Below are positions 9,010 to 17,261 of a stretch of DNA of 64,000 nt, piece after piece. The translations under genes and the position numbers were made by a program. The notes under the pieces were generated by a model. It was given only the letters and a program-made list of their open reading frames with translations, was not told where the DNA came from and did not search any database. The stretch comes from Rathayibacter agropyri (GTDB taxonomy: Bacteria; Actinomycetota; Actinomycetes; Actinomycetales; Microbacteriaceae): the NCBI RefSeq assembly GCF_013249015.1, contig NZ_JABRPL010000002.1, positions 558,001-622,000 of the forward strand, written 5' to 3'. The first letter of the stretch is position 1; the number at the start of each line of letters is the position of its first letter.

Positions 9010-9233
9010 ATATGTCCCTTCAGGGCCGCGGTGCGCAGCCGCCACGTCAAAATAGACGCTCCACCCCCCGCGCACATCCGCCGCACGACGGACTCTCCTG
9101 CCCCACGCCCCCGAACTGAGTTGCCCGAGCCTGCACTCGACACGCCGAGAGGGACGACCATCTCGGACGTCTCAGCGACGGCACCGAATCTCGGCGACGG
9201 CACGGAGGCGGACGGCGCGCCTACGCTGGGACA

Positions 9234-9920
9234 ATGCCCACGCTTTTGCTCGTCCGGCACGGGCGTACCACCGCTAATACCGCCGGGATACTTGCCGGGC
9301 GTACCGCTGGAGTGCGACTCGACGAGGTGGGCCGCGCGCAGGCCGCGCGCACAGGAGACCGACTGGCGGCTGTCCAACTCGCCACAGTGGTATCGAGCCC
9401 TCTTGAGCGGTGCCGACAGACCTCGCGATTCGTGCTCGAGCGGCAGAGCGGATCGCCCGCGACCGTGATCGACAAGGGCATTACCGAGTGCGATTACGGG
9501 CAGTGGCAGGGCCGCTCACTCCGGGATCTCGCGAAGGAGCCGCTGTGGGCGACCGTGCAAAACCAGCCGTCGGCGGCTGTTTTCCCGGACGGTGAGGGAT
9601 TGCTGGCGATGCAGGCGCGGGCGGTCGGCTCGATTCGAGGGCACGACGCGGCGGTGGCCGAGGAGCACGGGGCCGGCGCGGTGTGGGCGGCGGTCAGCCA
9701 CGGGGACACGATCAAGGCAATCCTCGCCGACGCGCTCGGGATGCATCTCGACCTGTTCCAGCGATTGAGCGTCGGGCCTGCGTCCGTGTCGATCATCCGC
9801 TACGGCTCGGGGCGGCCCGAGGTCGTGGCGATGAACACGGAGGCGGGCGACCTGGGATGGCTGCGTGCGGCGGCGCCGGTGGCGGATGCTCCTGTCGGCG
9901 GTGGCGCCGGGCACGAGTGA
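9234..9920 (+). CDS. Histidine phosphatase superfamily protein, MSMEG_4193 type
   Basis: A 228-residue phosphoglycerate-mutase-like protein. The N-terminus MPTLLLVRHGRT carries the catalytic RHG histidine at residue 9; SSPLERCRQT and a later VSHGDTIK supply the other active-site residues. In many Actinobacteria this gene is followed directly by a DUF3090 gene and a SCO1664-family gene. Both are present here in the right orientation, but 10 kb away (20069 and 20599) on the far side of the protease array. The reaction is unknown; the family is annotated only as a probable phosphomutase. Confidence 0.85.
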   Translation: MPTLLLVRHGRTTANTAGILAGRTAGVRLDEVGRAQAARTGDRLAAVQLATVVSSPLERCRQTSRFVLERQSGSPATVIDKGITECDYGQWQGRSLRDLAKEPLWATVQNQPSAAVFPDGEGLLAMQARAVGSIRGHDAAVAEEHGAGAVWAAVSHGDTIKAILADALGMHLDLFQRLSVGPASVSIIRYGSGRPEVVAMNTEAGDLGWLRAAAPVADAPVGGGAGHE

Positions 9921-9996
9921 ACGGGTGACGCCGACACGAGTAGGGGGAACGTGGTTCACGTGGGGATAAGGGCGGCTGCGTCGCTTCTTCCCATCG

Positions 9997-10020
9997 CCCT
10001 TTCCGCACATTCTTCTCGCA
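9997..10020 (+). repeat. 24-bp imperfect direct repeat, left copy
   Basis: CCCTTTCCGCACATTCTTCT followed by CGCA. It is nearly the same (about three differences) as 10351-10374. The pair brackets the truncated protease gene and marks its 5' break. Confidence 0.6.
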
Positions 10021-10024
10021 CTCT

Positions 10025-10336
10025 GCCTTCGGAGTGCCCGCCTACGGCGAACGCTTGTGCACCAGCGGCGCCGTGAGCCTCGTCAATTGCTCCTTCCAAC
10101 TCACGTCGATTCTCCCCTCACCCCCCTGGAGGGCCGGAGAAGTGGCGGCCCGTAACTATAGCGTTCGGAGCATGGAGTTCGGAGACTCCGGCGCTCCGGT
10201 GGTAAGCATGGACGGCAGGCTCTACGGCATCTTTGTCGTTGCAGGGGACAATCGAAACGTGGGCCTCATGGGCTACCTGCCCATGGACGTCATCCTGCAG
10301 GATCTCGGGTACGCCTACGGCCTCGCACCGGCGTAG
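10025..10336 (+). pseudogene. 3' remnant of an S1 serine protease gene (copy 0 of the array)
   Basis: Only the last ~100 codons remain. The frame picks up the family sequence at FGVPAYGERLCTSGAVSLVN and runs to the shared C-terminus LGYAYGLAPA. The catalytic-serine motif, GDSGGP in every full copy, reads GDSGAP here. The signal peptide, catalytic His and Asp are missing. A GTG at 10034 could start translation but would give a non-secreted fragment. The break falls a few bases after a 24-bp sequence repeated just beyond the stop, which suggests a deletion or unequal recombination. Confidence 0.8.
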
Positions 10337-10350
10337 CTCCAGCGTCGAGC

Positions 10351-10374
10351 CCCCTTCCGCGCATTCTTGTCGCA
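10351..10374 (+). repeat. 24-bp imperfect direct repeat, right copy
   Basis: CCCCTTCCGCGCATTCTTGT followed by CGCA, the partner of 9997-10020. It lies directly downstream of the truncated protease copy and upstream of the first intact one. Confidence 0.6.
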
Positions 10375-10423
10375 ATTTCCGCACACAAGCGGAAAGGGTC
10401 GACATCGGTTTCTGTGCTGAGGC

Positions 10424-10433
10424 GATCCTCATG
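10424..10433 (+). promoter_or_regulatory. Candidate shared upstream element before protease copy 1
   Basis: GATCCTCATG, about 118 bp before the start of copy 1. It resembles GATACTCACG and AATACTCATG found before copies 4, 6 and 10. This is the weakest of the four matches. Confidence 0.3.
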
Positions 10434-10550
10434 GCATAAACATGCTTCCCTCCTCTCGAAGGCCATATAGTCACCGAGGGCAACTCGCAGAGAAAAAGCT
10501 ACAGACGAAAGCTGTGGCGCACGATTGGCGAACGCACCAGAGAGGCGATC

Positions 10551-11357
10551 ATGACGCTCACCCGTTCAGTGCGCCGAGTACTAGCGCTTGTCGTCGCGGT
10601 CTGTGGCTGCGCGACTCTCGCGACCCTTGGTTCGGCCGCTCCTCCGACACACGCCCAAAGCCTTCGTCACCAGATCCCGATCGTGGCGGGTACGGCACTA
10701 GGGCTACCCGGCGCTCGCCAGTGCACAGTGGGCGCTGTCCTCAAGTCCAGGACCTGGTCGTCGCTCGCAACGCCATTTCGACAAGCGACCCGCTACGCCG
10801 TGCTAGCCAAGCACTGCGCTGTCGTCGGACGGCAGATCAGAGTCATTCGCGAGGTCGTCGGCACTGTAACTTGGGCGTCGCCGACCTACGACGTCGCACT
10901 CGCCACCATTCCTCCATCAACGGTGCAGCGTCCGATCTGCGCCGGAGCATCGCAACTGCACCATTGCACCATTCCCGCTGCCACCCCGCGGGCAGTCGGC
11001 AAAATCATCATCACTAACTTCTCCGAGCCTGAGGCAGTACCGATCTCGGGCATCGGAAGCCCCTCCCCCGACGAGCACTTCTGCACCAGCGGTTCGGTCA
11101 GCTTCGTTAACTGCGGCTTCGTACCCGCCGGAGTCCCCCCAGAAGGATGGAGCACCGGTGAACTGGCCGCACGAACCACTAACGGTCGGAACGTCATTAT
11201 GGGAGACTCGGGAGGGCCCGTCATGAGCGTCGGCGGGACTCTGTACGGAATAATCGCCATGGGCGGGTTTCCCGGGTATCGAGACATGATGGGCTACCTG
11301 CCGATAGAGACCATCTTCCGAGACCTCGGGTACGAGTACCAACTCGCACCCGCTTAG
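10551..11357 (+). CDS. Secreted S1-family serine protease, array copy 1
   Basis: 268 residues. Residues 1-36 form a Sec signal peptide (MTLTRSVRRV, a hydrophobic core, then THAQS). IVAGT at 44-48 resembles the mature N-terminus of trypsin-fold enzymes, so QSLRHQIP may be a short propeptide. The catalytic triad is predicted as His88 (AKHC), Asp114 (TYDVA) and Ser220 (GDSGGP). Six conserved cysteines (58, 89, 130, 139, 178, 188) could form three disulfides; 58-89 matches the His-loop disulfide of the fold. The short His-Asp spacing resembles bacterial alpha-lytic/streptogrisin enzymes, and the small size and tandem setting recall the Pat-1/Chp proteins of Clavibacter (inference). It is followed 52 bp later by copy 2. 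Confidence 0.85.
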   Translation: MTLTRSVRRVLALVVAVCGCATLATLGSAAPPTHAQSLRHQIPIVAGTALGLPGARQCTVGAVLKSRTWSSLATPFRQATRYAVLAKHCAVVGRQIRVIREVVGTVTWASPTYDVALATIPPSTVQRPICAGASQLHHCTIPAATPRAVGKIIITNFSEPEAVPISGIGSPSPDEHFCTSGSVSFVNCGFVPAGVPPEGWSTGELAARTTNGRNVIMGDSGGPVMSVGGTLYGIIAMGGFPGYRDMMGYLPIETIFRDLGYEYQLAPA

Positions 11358-11409
11358 GGATCCTCTCATCCATGCGACGACTGATGCGCACTCACAAGAA
11401 AGGCGTCCC

Positions 11410-12216
11410 ATGCAGTCCCTCCGTTCGCTGCGTCGCATCGTGGCACTCCTGGCGGGCGTCTGCGGCATCGTCGCTCTCGTCAGCCTCGGCCCCGCTGTAC
11501 CGGCCGCGAAGGCACAATCCCTCCGCGACCAGATTCCGATTGTCGGCGGCACCGCCCTAAGACTGCCGGGAGCACGATTGTGCACCGCGGGCGCAGTGCT
11601 TGAATCGCGCAGTTGGATATCGCTCGTCGCACCGATCGCGCGCGCTACCCGCTACGTCGTCCTGGCCAAGCACTGCGCCGCCCTGGGAGAGGAGATCAGA
11701 GTCGGCAATGCGGCGGTCGGCACAGTGACATGGACATCAACGACCTACGACGTCGAGATCGCGACAATACCCCCGTCAACGGTGCAACGACCTCTCTGCA
11801 GCGGCGCCTCTCAGCTGCACCACTGCACCATTCCCCCCGCGACCCCGAAAGCAGTCGGCCGGACCATCCTCGACCTCGGCGGGGGCCCACAAGCTATCCC
11901 CGTGACCCGCATCGGACTTCCGACAGGGAACGAACAGTTCTGCACCAGCGGCGCCTTCAGCTTCACGGACTGCAGCTTCCACCGAATCGACTATCCACCC
12001 AGGCGGGGGGTAGTCGGCCAAGCCACCGCCCGCGGTGGAAGCAGACGCGGCCTCGTTCCGGGAGATTCGGGAGGTCCGGTCGTCAGTAAAAACGGCACGC
12101 TCTACGGCATCATCATGGCTAAAGGGCTTGACCTGAACGACGGTCTGATGAACTACCTGCCGATACAGCGACTCTTCGAAGACCTTGGCTACGCTTACGA
12201 GATCGCGGCGGCATAG
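11410..12216 (+). CDS. Secreted S1-family serine protease, array copy 2
   Basis: 268 residues, co-linear with copy 1. The signal peptide ends near PAAKAQS; residues 44-48 read IVGGT, exactly the canonical chymotrypsin-fold mature start. Triad His88, Asp114, Ser220. The family block SGASQLHHCTIP is at 131-142 and CTSGAFSFTDC at 178-188. The segment between this last block and GDSGGP is rich in Arg/Gly (PPRRGVVGQATARGGSRRGL), unlike the other copies, so the substrate-binding loop differs. The C-terminus is YEIAAA rather than LAPA. The 52-bp gap from copy 1 suggests joint transcription. Confidence 0.85.
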   Translation: MQSLRSLRRIVALLAGVCGIVALVSLGPAVPAAKAQSLRDQIPIVGGTALRLPGARLCTAGAVLESRSWISLVAPIARATRYVVLAKHCAALGEEIRVGNAAVGTVTWTSTTYDVEIATIPPSTVQRPLCSGASQLHHCTIPPATPKAVGRTILDLGGGPQAIPVTRIGLPTGNEQFCTSGAFSFTDCSFHRIDYPPRRGVVGQATARGGSRRGLVPGDSGGPVVSKNGTLYGIIMAKGLDLNDGLMNYLPIQRLFEDLGYAYEIAAA

Positions 12217-12379
12217 TGATGGAGTCGGCGGTCCGCAAAGGCGCCGCGCGTGTGGGCCGCTGACGCGGCCATTCCCAGGCGAAGCCGCGCGAAGCCTTGA
12301 GCGTCACAGCCGCCTCCTCGAGTACCCGAGAGCTCACGACCGATAATGAGTAACGACCGATGATGAGAAAGATACGTTC
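12217..12379 (+). other. Gap between protease copies 2 and 3
   Basis: 163 bp. Just before copy 3 it holds two near-repeats, ACGACCGATAATGAG and ACGACCGATGATGAG, about 18 bp apart (roughly 12336-12368). These could be operator-like sites. No shared GATACTCA element is seen here. Confidence 0.35.
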
Positions 12380-13186
12380 ATGAATATCTCCCGCTCACTG
12401 CGCCGCATCGTGGCACTCCTCGCGGGCGTCTGCGGCATCGTCGCTCTCGTCACCCTCGGTCCCGCTGTACCGGCCGCGAAGGCACAATCGCTCCGCGACC
12501 AGATTCCGATTGTCGGCGGCACCGCCCTTGAAGTGCCAGGAGCCCGCTGGTGCACCGCGGGCGTTGTGCTCGAATCACGGAGCTGGGTGGCATTAGCATC
12601 ACCCGCCTGGCGCGCGACTCGCTATGTCGCACTGGCCAGACACTGCGCCCCCCTGGGGAGTGACATCAAGGTCGACGGCGCTGTCGTCGGCACCGTCACC
12701 TGGGTGTCCTCGACATACGACCTCGAGATAGTGACAGTCCCGCCGTCGACGGTGCAGAGGCCCGTCTGCGTGGGAGCGTCTCAGCTCCATCACTGCACTA
12801 TTCCGCCCGCCACCCCGAGAGCAGTCGGCCGGATCATTCTTGGCGGCGGCGGACGCCCGCGAGCCATTCCGGTCCGCGGTAAAGGAATCCCGGCAAACGG
12901 TGAGCGCTTTTGCACCACCGGCGCCGCCAGCTTCGTGAACTGCTCCTTCTACACCGTCTACGTCCCACCCCACCAGCGAGACTTAATCCCAGCGGCCGCC
13001 CGGAGTTACAGCGAGTTCGGCATCGTCGGCGGGGACTCGGGAGGTCCGGTGGCGAGTACCATCGGCACAATCTACGGCATCATTCTCCTCGAAGGTTACG
13101 GTCGGCAAGCAGGCTTGATGGCATATCTGCCGATTGATCTCATCTTCCAGGACCTCGGCTACAGCTACGACCTCGCACCGGCCTAG
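12380..13186 (+). CDS. Secreted S1-family serine protease, array copy 3
   Basis: 268 residues. The first 50 residues are almost the same as copy 2 (SLRRIVALLAGVCGIVALVT and QIPIVGGTAL), marking these two as a recent pair or as gene-converted. Triad His88 (in ALARHC), Asp114 (TYDLE), Ser220 (GDSGGP). The block VGASQLHHCTIP is present. The loop before Ser220 reads PPHQRDLIPAAARSYSEFG, unrelated to that of copy 2. The start ATG follows GAGAAAGATACGTTC, a weak ribosome-binding site. It has its own 163-bp upstream gap and is followed by the widest gap of the array. Confidence 0.85.
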   Translation: MNISRSLRRIVALLAGVCGIVALVTLGPAVPAAKAQSLRDQIPIVGGTALEVPGARWCTAGVVLESRSWVALASPAWRATRYVALARHCAPLGSDIKVDGAVVGTVTWVSSTYDLEIVTVPPSTVQRPVCVGASQLHHCTIPPATPRAVGRIILGGGGRPRAIPVRGKGIPANGERFCTTGAASFVNCSFYTVYVPPHQRDLIPAAARSYSEFGIVGGDSGGPVASTIGTIYGIILLEGYGRQAGLMAYLPIDLIFQDLGYSYDLAPA

Positions 13187-13526
13187 CGGCAGAGTCGGTG
13201 GGCGCCCTTGCGGGCACCGGCGCCGGGCGGGACGAGGTCACGCGACGTCGCGACCAGCAGAGGACGACCCGTTCACCCCCCGAAAGAGGCGGTGCAAGGA
13301 GCCGCGCGGGGTGGATATCGGGCTGCGAGCCACCCTCTGAGTCGATACTCACGTGACGGCCACGTTTTCCTCGGAGCACAGGCTTCATCTTTTCTCGTCA
13401 CTCTCCGTGACAGAAGCCGGGGCGAGCACCTGCGAAAAGCCGGGAACTGCCGATTCAGTTCCCTCTCGTCTGGATGCGGTTCATCGAGCACCGTTCCGGC
13501 TGAGGGGAACGAGTCGAAAGGCAGTC
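13187..13526 (+). promoter_or_regulatory. Wide gap with likely promoter for copy 4
   Basis: 340 bp without a gene. It holds a GGATATCGGGCTGCGAG stretch followed by GATACTCACG at 13344-13353. A similar pair of blocks occurs upstream of copy 10, and weaker versions before copies 1 and 6. The open frame running into copy 4 from 13353 is not family-like until the ATG at 13527. Confidence 0.4.
13344..13353 (+). promoter_or_regulatory. Candidate shared upstream element before protease copy 4
   Basis: GATACTCACG, 174 bp before the start codon of copy 4. It is identical to 19012-19021 before copy 10 and close to 15441-15450 before copy 6. Confidence 0.4.
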
Positions 13527-14333
13527 ATGCTACTCATCCGGTCACGGCGCCGCATCGTGACGATTCTCGCCGGTATCTTCGGCATAACCACTCTGGCAAC
13601 CTTGTCTCCAGCTGTCCCTCCGGCGACTGCCCAGTCCCTTCGGGATCAAATTCCCGTTGTCGCCGGAACCGCGCTCCAACTGCCCGGTTCCCGCTTGTGT
13701 ACCGCGGGAGCCGTGCTCGAGGCCAAAACCTGGATGTCGAGAGCGACTCCGGTCGGACGCGCGACCCGCTATGTCGTCCTGGCCAAGCACTGCGCGGGCA
13801 TCGGGAGTGCCGTCACGGTCGGCGGTCAGGTTGTCGGCTCGGTGACCTGGGTATCGTCCACCTACGACCTCGCGATAGCGACGATCCCGCCGTCCCAGGT
13901 ACAACGACCGGTCTGTAGCGGAGCATCCCAACTGCACCACTGCACCATTCCCGCCGCCACTCCGAGAGCAGTCGGCAGGATAGTCCTGCATAGCGGGCCG
14001 CTTCCGGCCGCCGTTCCCGTTCTCGGTTTTGGCGTCCCGGCCGCCGGCGAGTTCTTTTGTACCAGCGGCGCCGTGAGTTTTGTCCTCTGCGGATTCGCCT
14101 CCGTTCCCATTCCGCCGATGTGGTGGCCAGTTGGCGCGGTAGCGGCCGGCACCTACGACGGCCTCATGCCCGTTCCTGGCGACTCCGGCGGACCCGTCGT
14201 GAGCTACGGCGGCAGGCTCTACGGAATTATCCTCTCGGGAGCAATCAACGAGTACACGGGCACCCTGGCGTATCTGCCCCTCCCGCTCGTCCTCCAGGAA
14301 CTGGGCTACATCTACGGTCTCGCGCCGGCCTAG
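13527..14333 (+). CDS. Secreted S1-family serine protease, array copy 4
   Basis: 268 residues from the ATG at 13527, chosen because it has GAAAGG upstream and gives the family-length signal peptide (MLLIRSRRRIVTILAG to ATAQS). QIPVVAGTAL at 41-50. Triad His88, Asp114, Ser220. The cysteine pattern is conserved, although the sixth block reads CTSGAVSFVLCGF. The pre-serine loop is hydrophobic and aromatic (PPMWWPVGAVAAGTYDGLMP), distinct from its neighbours. It ends in IYGLAPA. A 191-bp gap separates it from copy 5. Confidence 0.85.
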   Translation: MLLIRSRRRIVTILAGIFGITTLATLSPAVPPATAQSLRDQIPVVAGTALQLPGSRLCTAGAVLEAKTWMSRATPVGRATRYVVLAKHCAGIGSAVTVGGQVVGSVTWVSSTYDLAIATIPPSQVQRPVCSGASQLHHCTIPAATPRAVGRIVLHSGPLPAAVPVLGFGVPAAGEFFCTSGAVSFVLCGFASVPIPPMWWPVGAVAAGTYDGLMPVPGDSGGPVVSYGGRLYGIILSGAINEYTGTLAYLPLPLVLQELGYIYGLAPA

Positions 14334-14524
14334 CGGTGACGCTGATGGCGGATGCGCGAGAGAGAATGACGACTCGGTCACTGAATCGACCTTCATAGGT
14401 CCAGCAGGCGGCCTGATTGCTACCGCATTACGGCGACTCATTCTCGCGGGAGAATCGTGCTGACCCGACGACGAGGAGTTGCTCCAGCGACGCGAAGCCG
14501 TCGCTCCCGACCAGAAAGAGCCCC

Positions 14525-15349
14525 ATGCGCATCGCCTTACTCACGCGAGGCAGAGCGGCGTTGTTTGCCGGGACCTGCGTTGTCGCACTACTGAGCCCCA
14601 TTTTCGGACTGCTTGGCCCCGCCATTCCTGCCGCGAATGCCCAATCCATTCGGAGCCAGATTCCGATCATGGCCGGAACCGCCCTCGACGTGCCGGGCAC
14701 TCGTCGCTGTACGGCGGGCGCTGTGCTGCGCTCCAGAAGCTGGATCTCGCTCACAACGCCCTTCAGACGAGCGACCCGATACGTCGTCCTCGTCAAGCAC
14801 TGCACAGACCTCGGGAACCCGATTAAGGTCGGCGGCGAGGTCGTCGGCTCTGTGTCCTGGGCATCGTCGAATTACGACCTCGCACTGGCGACGATCCCGC
14901 CGTCAACGGTGCAGCGACCCATCTGCTCCGGAGCATCGCAATTGCACCACTGCACCATTCCGGCTGCCACTCCGAAAGCAGTCGGCAGGATCATCCTCCA
15001 TGACGGATCGACGCAACGTGACGTCGCGATCCCCGGTACCGGAGTCCCGGCCGTCGGCGAACGCTTCTGCACCAGCGGCGCGGTGAGCTTAGTGAACTGC
15101 AGCTTCCGATCTGTCGATGTTCCTAGTAGAGGATGGGATCCCGGTGCAGCAGCAGCCCGTACCTTCAACGGCCGCAATGTCATCCTAGGAGACTCCGGAG
15201 GGCCGGTGGCGAGCGTCGGCGGAAGGCTCTACGGTATCATCATCTCACGAGGAACGCTAGAGTTCGGGTTCCTGGAGATGTTGGCATATGTGCCGATGTT
15301 TGTCGTCTTTCAGGACCTCGGCTATACCTACGAACTCGCACCGGCCTAA
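14525..15349 (+). CDS. Secreted S1-family serine protease, array copy 5
   Basis: 274 residues from the ATG at 14525, preceded by AGAAAGAGCCCC. The signal peptide (MRIALLTRGRAALFAGTCVV to PAANAQS) diverges more than in other copies. QIPIMAGTAL follows, so the second residue of the putative mature protein is Met. Triad His92 (VKHC), Asp118 (NYDLA), Ser224 (GDSGGP). The block CSGASQLHHCTIP is intact. The pre-serine loop reads PSRGWDPGAAAARTFNGRN. It ends in YTYELAPA. Gaps of about 190-220 bp on both sides suggest its own transcription unit. Confidence 0.85.
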   Translation: MRIALLTRGRAALFAGTCVVALLSPIFGLLGPAIPAANAQSIRSQIPIMAGTALDVPGTRRCTAGAVLRSRSWISLTTPFRRATRYVVLVKHCTDLGNPIKVGGEVVGSVSWASSNYDLALATIPPSTVQRPICSGASQLHHCTIPAATPKAVGRIILHDGSTQRDVAIPGTGVPAVGERFCTSGAVSLVNCSFRSVDVPSRGWDPGAAAARTFNGRNVILGDSGGPVASVGGRLYGIIISRGTLEFGFLEMLAYVPMFVVFQDLGYTYELAPA

Positions 15350-15440
15350 CGGCAGCACTGCGAGCAGACGAGACCGACAAAAGAGTTCGGTGGCCGTTCC
15401 GAAATCGGACTGCACCACGTCTCGATCTCTCCGCTGTGCC

Positions 15441-15450
15441 AATACTCATG
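15441..15450 (+). promoter_or_regulatory. Candidate shared upstream element before protease copy 6
   Basis: AATACTCATG, 117 bp before the start of copy 6. The nearby GTCACCGAGAGTTGCC (about 15510) also resembles GTCACCGAGGGCAACT upstream of copy 1, which supports a common promoter region. Confidence 0.4.
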
Positions 15451-15566
15451 CGATGGGCACATCTTCTTCACTGACGAGTTCGATAATCACTATGCACCGT
15501 CCGTAATGTATGTCACCGAGAGTTGCCAGAATTGGTAACGGACGAGCGATGAGCAGAAAGGCATCC

Positions 15567-16367
15567 ATGATCATCTCCCGTTCACTGCGCCGCGCACTCC
15601 TCGCCGGCATCTGCGGCGCCGCACTACTGACGTCTCTCTGTCCTGCGGCCCCCGCGGCGAATGCCCAATCCGTTCGCGACCAGATTCCCATCGTGGCGGG
15701 CACAGCCCTCAGGGTGTACGGCTACTACCGGTGCACGGCGGGCGTCGTGCTCCAATCGAGAAGCTGGGTTTCGCTCGCAACACCCATCGGACGAGCGACC
15801 CGCTATGTGGTCCTTGCCAAGCACTGCGCCGACTACGCCGATCCCATCTCCGTCGATGGCCAGGTCGTCGGACGGGTGAGCTGGCGGTCGCCCACTCACG
15901 ATATTGAGTTAGTGACGATACCCCCGTCCGTCGTGCAGCGGCCAGTGTGCAGCGGAGCATCCCAACTGCACCACTGCACCATTCCACCCGCCACTCCGCG
16001 GGCACTCGGCAGGATCATCCTTAACAGCATCCCGCCTGGAATCGCTGTTCCGATCGTCGGCTTCGGGGTCCCTGCCGTCGGCGAACGCTTCTGCACCAGC
16101 GGCTCCAGGACCGATATCAACTGCGCATTCGAGATCACCGACATTCCGCCCGGCCAATCTGAATCGGGTCAGGATTTCGCCCGCACGATGAACGGCGTGA
16201 CCCTCCAGCCCGGAGATTCAGGAGGACCCGTGGCGGGCGTCAACGGCAGGCTCTACGGAATTATTTCCAAGCGGGGGAGCGATAACAACAGGGACATCAT
16301 GGGCTATGTACCGATGTTCGTCGTCATGCAAGACCTCGGGTATCTCTACGAGCTCGCCCCCGCGTAG
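15567..16367 (+). CDS. Secreted S1-family serine protease, array copy 6
   Basis: 266 residues from the ATG at 15567 (AGAAAGG upstream). The signal peptide is two residues shorter than in most copies. PIVAGTAL follows; where other copies have LPGA this one has VYGYYR. Triad His86, Asp112 (HDIEL), Ser218. CSGASQLHHCTIP is conserved. The block after the fifth cysteine (FCTSGSRTDINCAF) replaces the usual AVSFVNC. The pre-serine loop is GQSESGQDFARTMNGVTLQP. Copies 7, 8 and 9 follow with gaps of only 42-45 bp, so this is probably the first gene of a four-gene operon. Confidence 0.85.
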   Translation: MIISRSLRRALLAGICGAALLTSLCPAAPAANAQSVRDQIPIVAGTALRVYGYYRCTAGVVLQSRSWVSLATPIGRATRYVVLAKHCADYADPISVDGQVVGRVSWRSPTHDIELVTIPPSVVQRPVCSGASQLHHCTIPPATPRALGRIILNSIPPGIAVPIVGFGVPAVGERFCTSGSRTDINCAFEITDIPPGQSESGQDFARTMNGVTLQPGDSGGPVAGVNGRLYGIISKRGSDNNRDIMGYVPMFVVMQDLGYLYELAPA

Positions 16368-16409
16368 TCGGCATGCCCGCTACCGCTGAGCTCTGAGAAA
16401 GAGGTTTTC

Positions 16410-17216
16410 ATGATGGCCACCCACTCAGTCCGTCGTCCCGTCGCTCTCTGTGCCGGGATCTGCGGCTTCGCCCTTCTCGCGATACTCTGCCCGAGTCCTC
16501 CTGCGGCCACTGCGCAGTCACTCCGCGACCAGATCCCGGTCGTCGCCGGTACCGCCCTCGGTCTGCAAGGCGCTCACCGGTGCACAGCGGGCCCCGTACT
16601 CCGATCCAGAAGCTGGATCTCGAGAACCACGCCGGTCCGACGAGCGACCCGCTATGTCGTCCTCGCGAAGCACTGCGCCAACCTGGGCGACGAACTCACC
16701 GTCGACGGCACCGTCGTCGGCACCGTGAGTTGGGTCTCGCCGAATTACGACCTCGAGCTCGTCAATATTCCCCCGTCCGTCGTGCAGCGGCCAGTGTGCA
16801 GCGGAGCATCCCAACTGCATCACTGCACCGTTCCCGACGCCACTCCGAGAGCAGTCGGCAGAATCATCCTCAACAACGGACTGAGCCAGGAGGCTGTTCC
16901 TGTCCGTGGCTTCGGAATCCCGACCACCGGCGAACGCTTGTGCACCAGCGGATCCGTGACCTTCGTCAACTGCGCCTTCGGGCCCGTCGCTGTCCCTGCC
17001 ATCGGGTTCGCTCCCGGTGACGCGACCGCCCTCACGTATAACGGCAACAACATCACCTCGGGAGACTCGGGAGGCCCCGTGGCAAGTACCACTGGCCGGC
17101 TGTACGGCATCATCCTCCGCTGGGGACTCCGCACATACCGAGGCATCATGGGCTATCTCCCGATGCCGACCATCCTTCAGGACCTCGGCTACAGCTACGG
17201 CCTCGCGCCAGCGTGA
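16410..17216 (+). CDS. Secreted S1-family serine protease, array copy 7
   Basis: 268 residues, 42 bp after copy 6, with AGAAAGAGG before the ATG. Signal peptide to PAATAQS, then QIPVVAGTAL. Triad His88, Asp114 (NYDLE), Ser220. Long stretches are nearly shared with copy 8 (ALCAGICGFA, AKHCANLGDE, WVSPNYD, AVPAIGFAPG, QDLGYSYGLAPA), pointing to a recent duplication. It differs in the block LCTSGSVTFVNCAF and in the C-terminal loop RWGLRTYRG. Confidence 0.87.
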   Translation: MMATHSVRRPVALCAGICGFALLAILCPSPPAATAQSLRDQIPVVAGTALGLQGAHRCTAGPVLRSRSWISRTTPVRRATRYVVLAKHCANLGDELTVDGTVVGTVSWVSPNYDLELVNIPPSVVQRPVCSGASQLHHCTVPDATPRAVGRIILNNGLSQEAVPVRGFGIPTTGERLCTSGSVTFVNCAFGPVAVPAIGFAPGDATALTYNGNNITSGDSGGPVASTTGRLYGIILRWGLRTYRGIMGYLPMPTILQDLGYSYGLAPA

Positions 17217-17261
17217 CAACAGCGCCGATTTCCTTCCCTCTCACGCCCAAGAAAGACCCGC

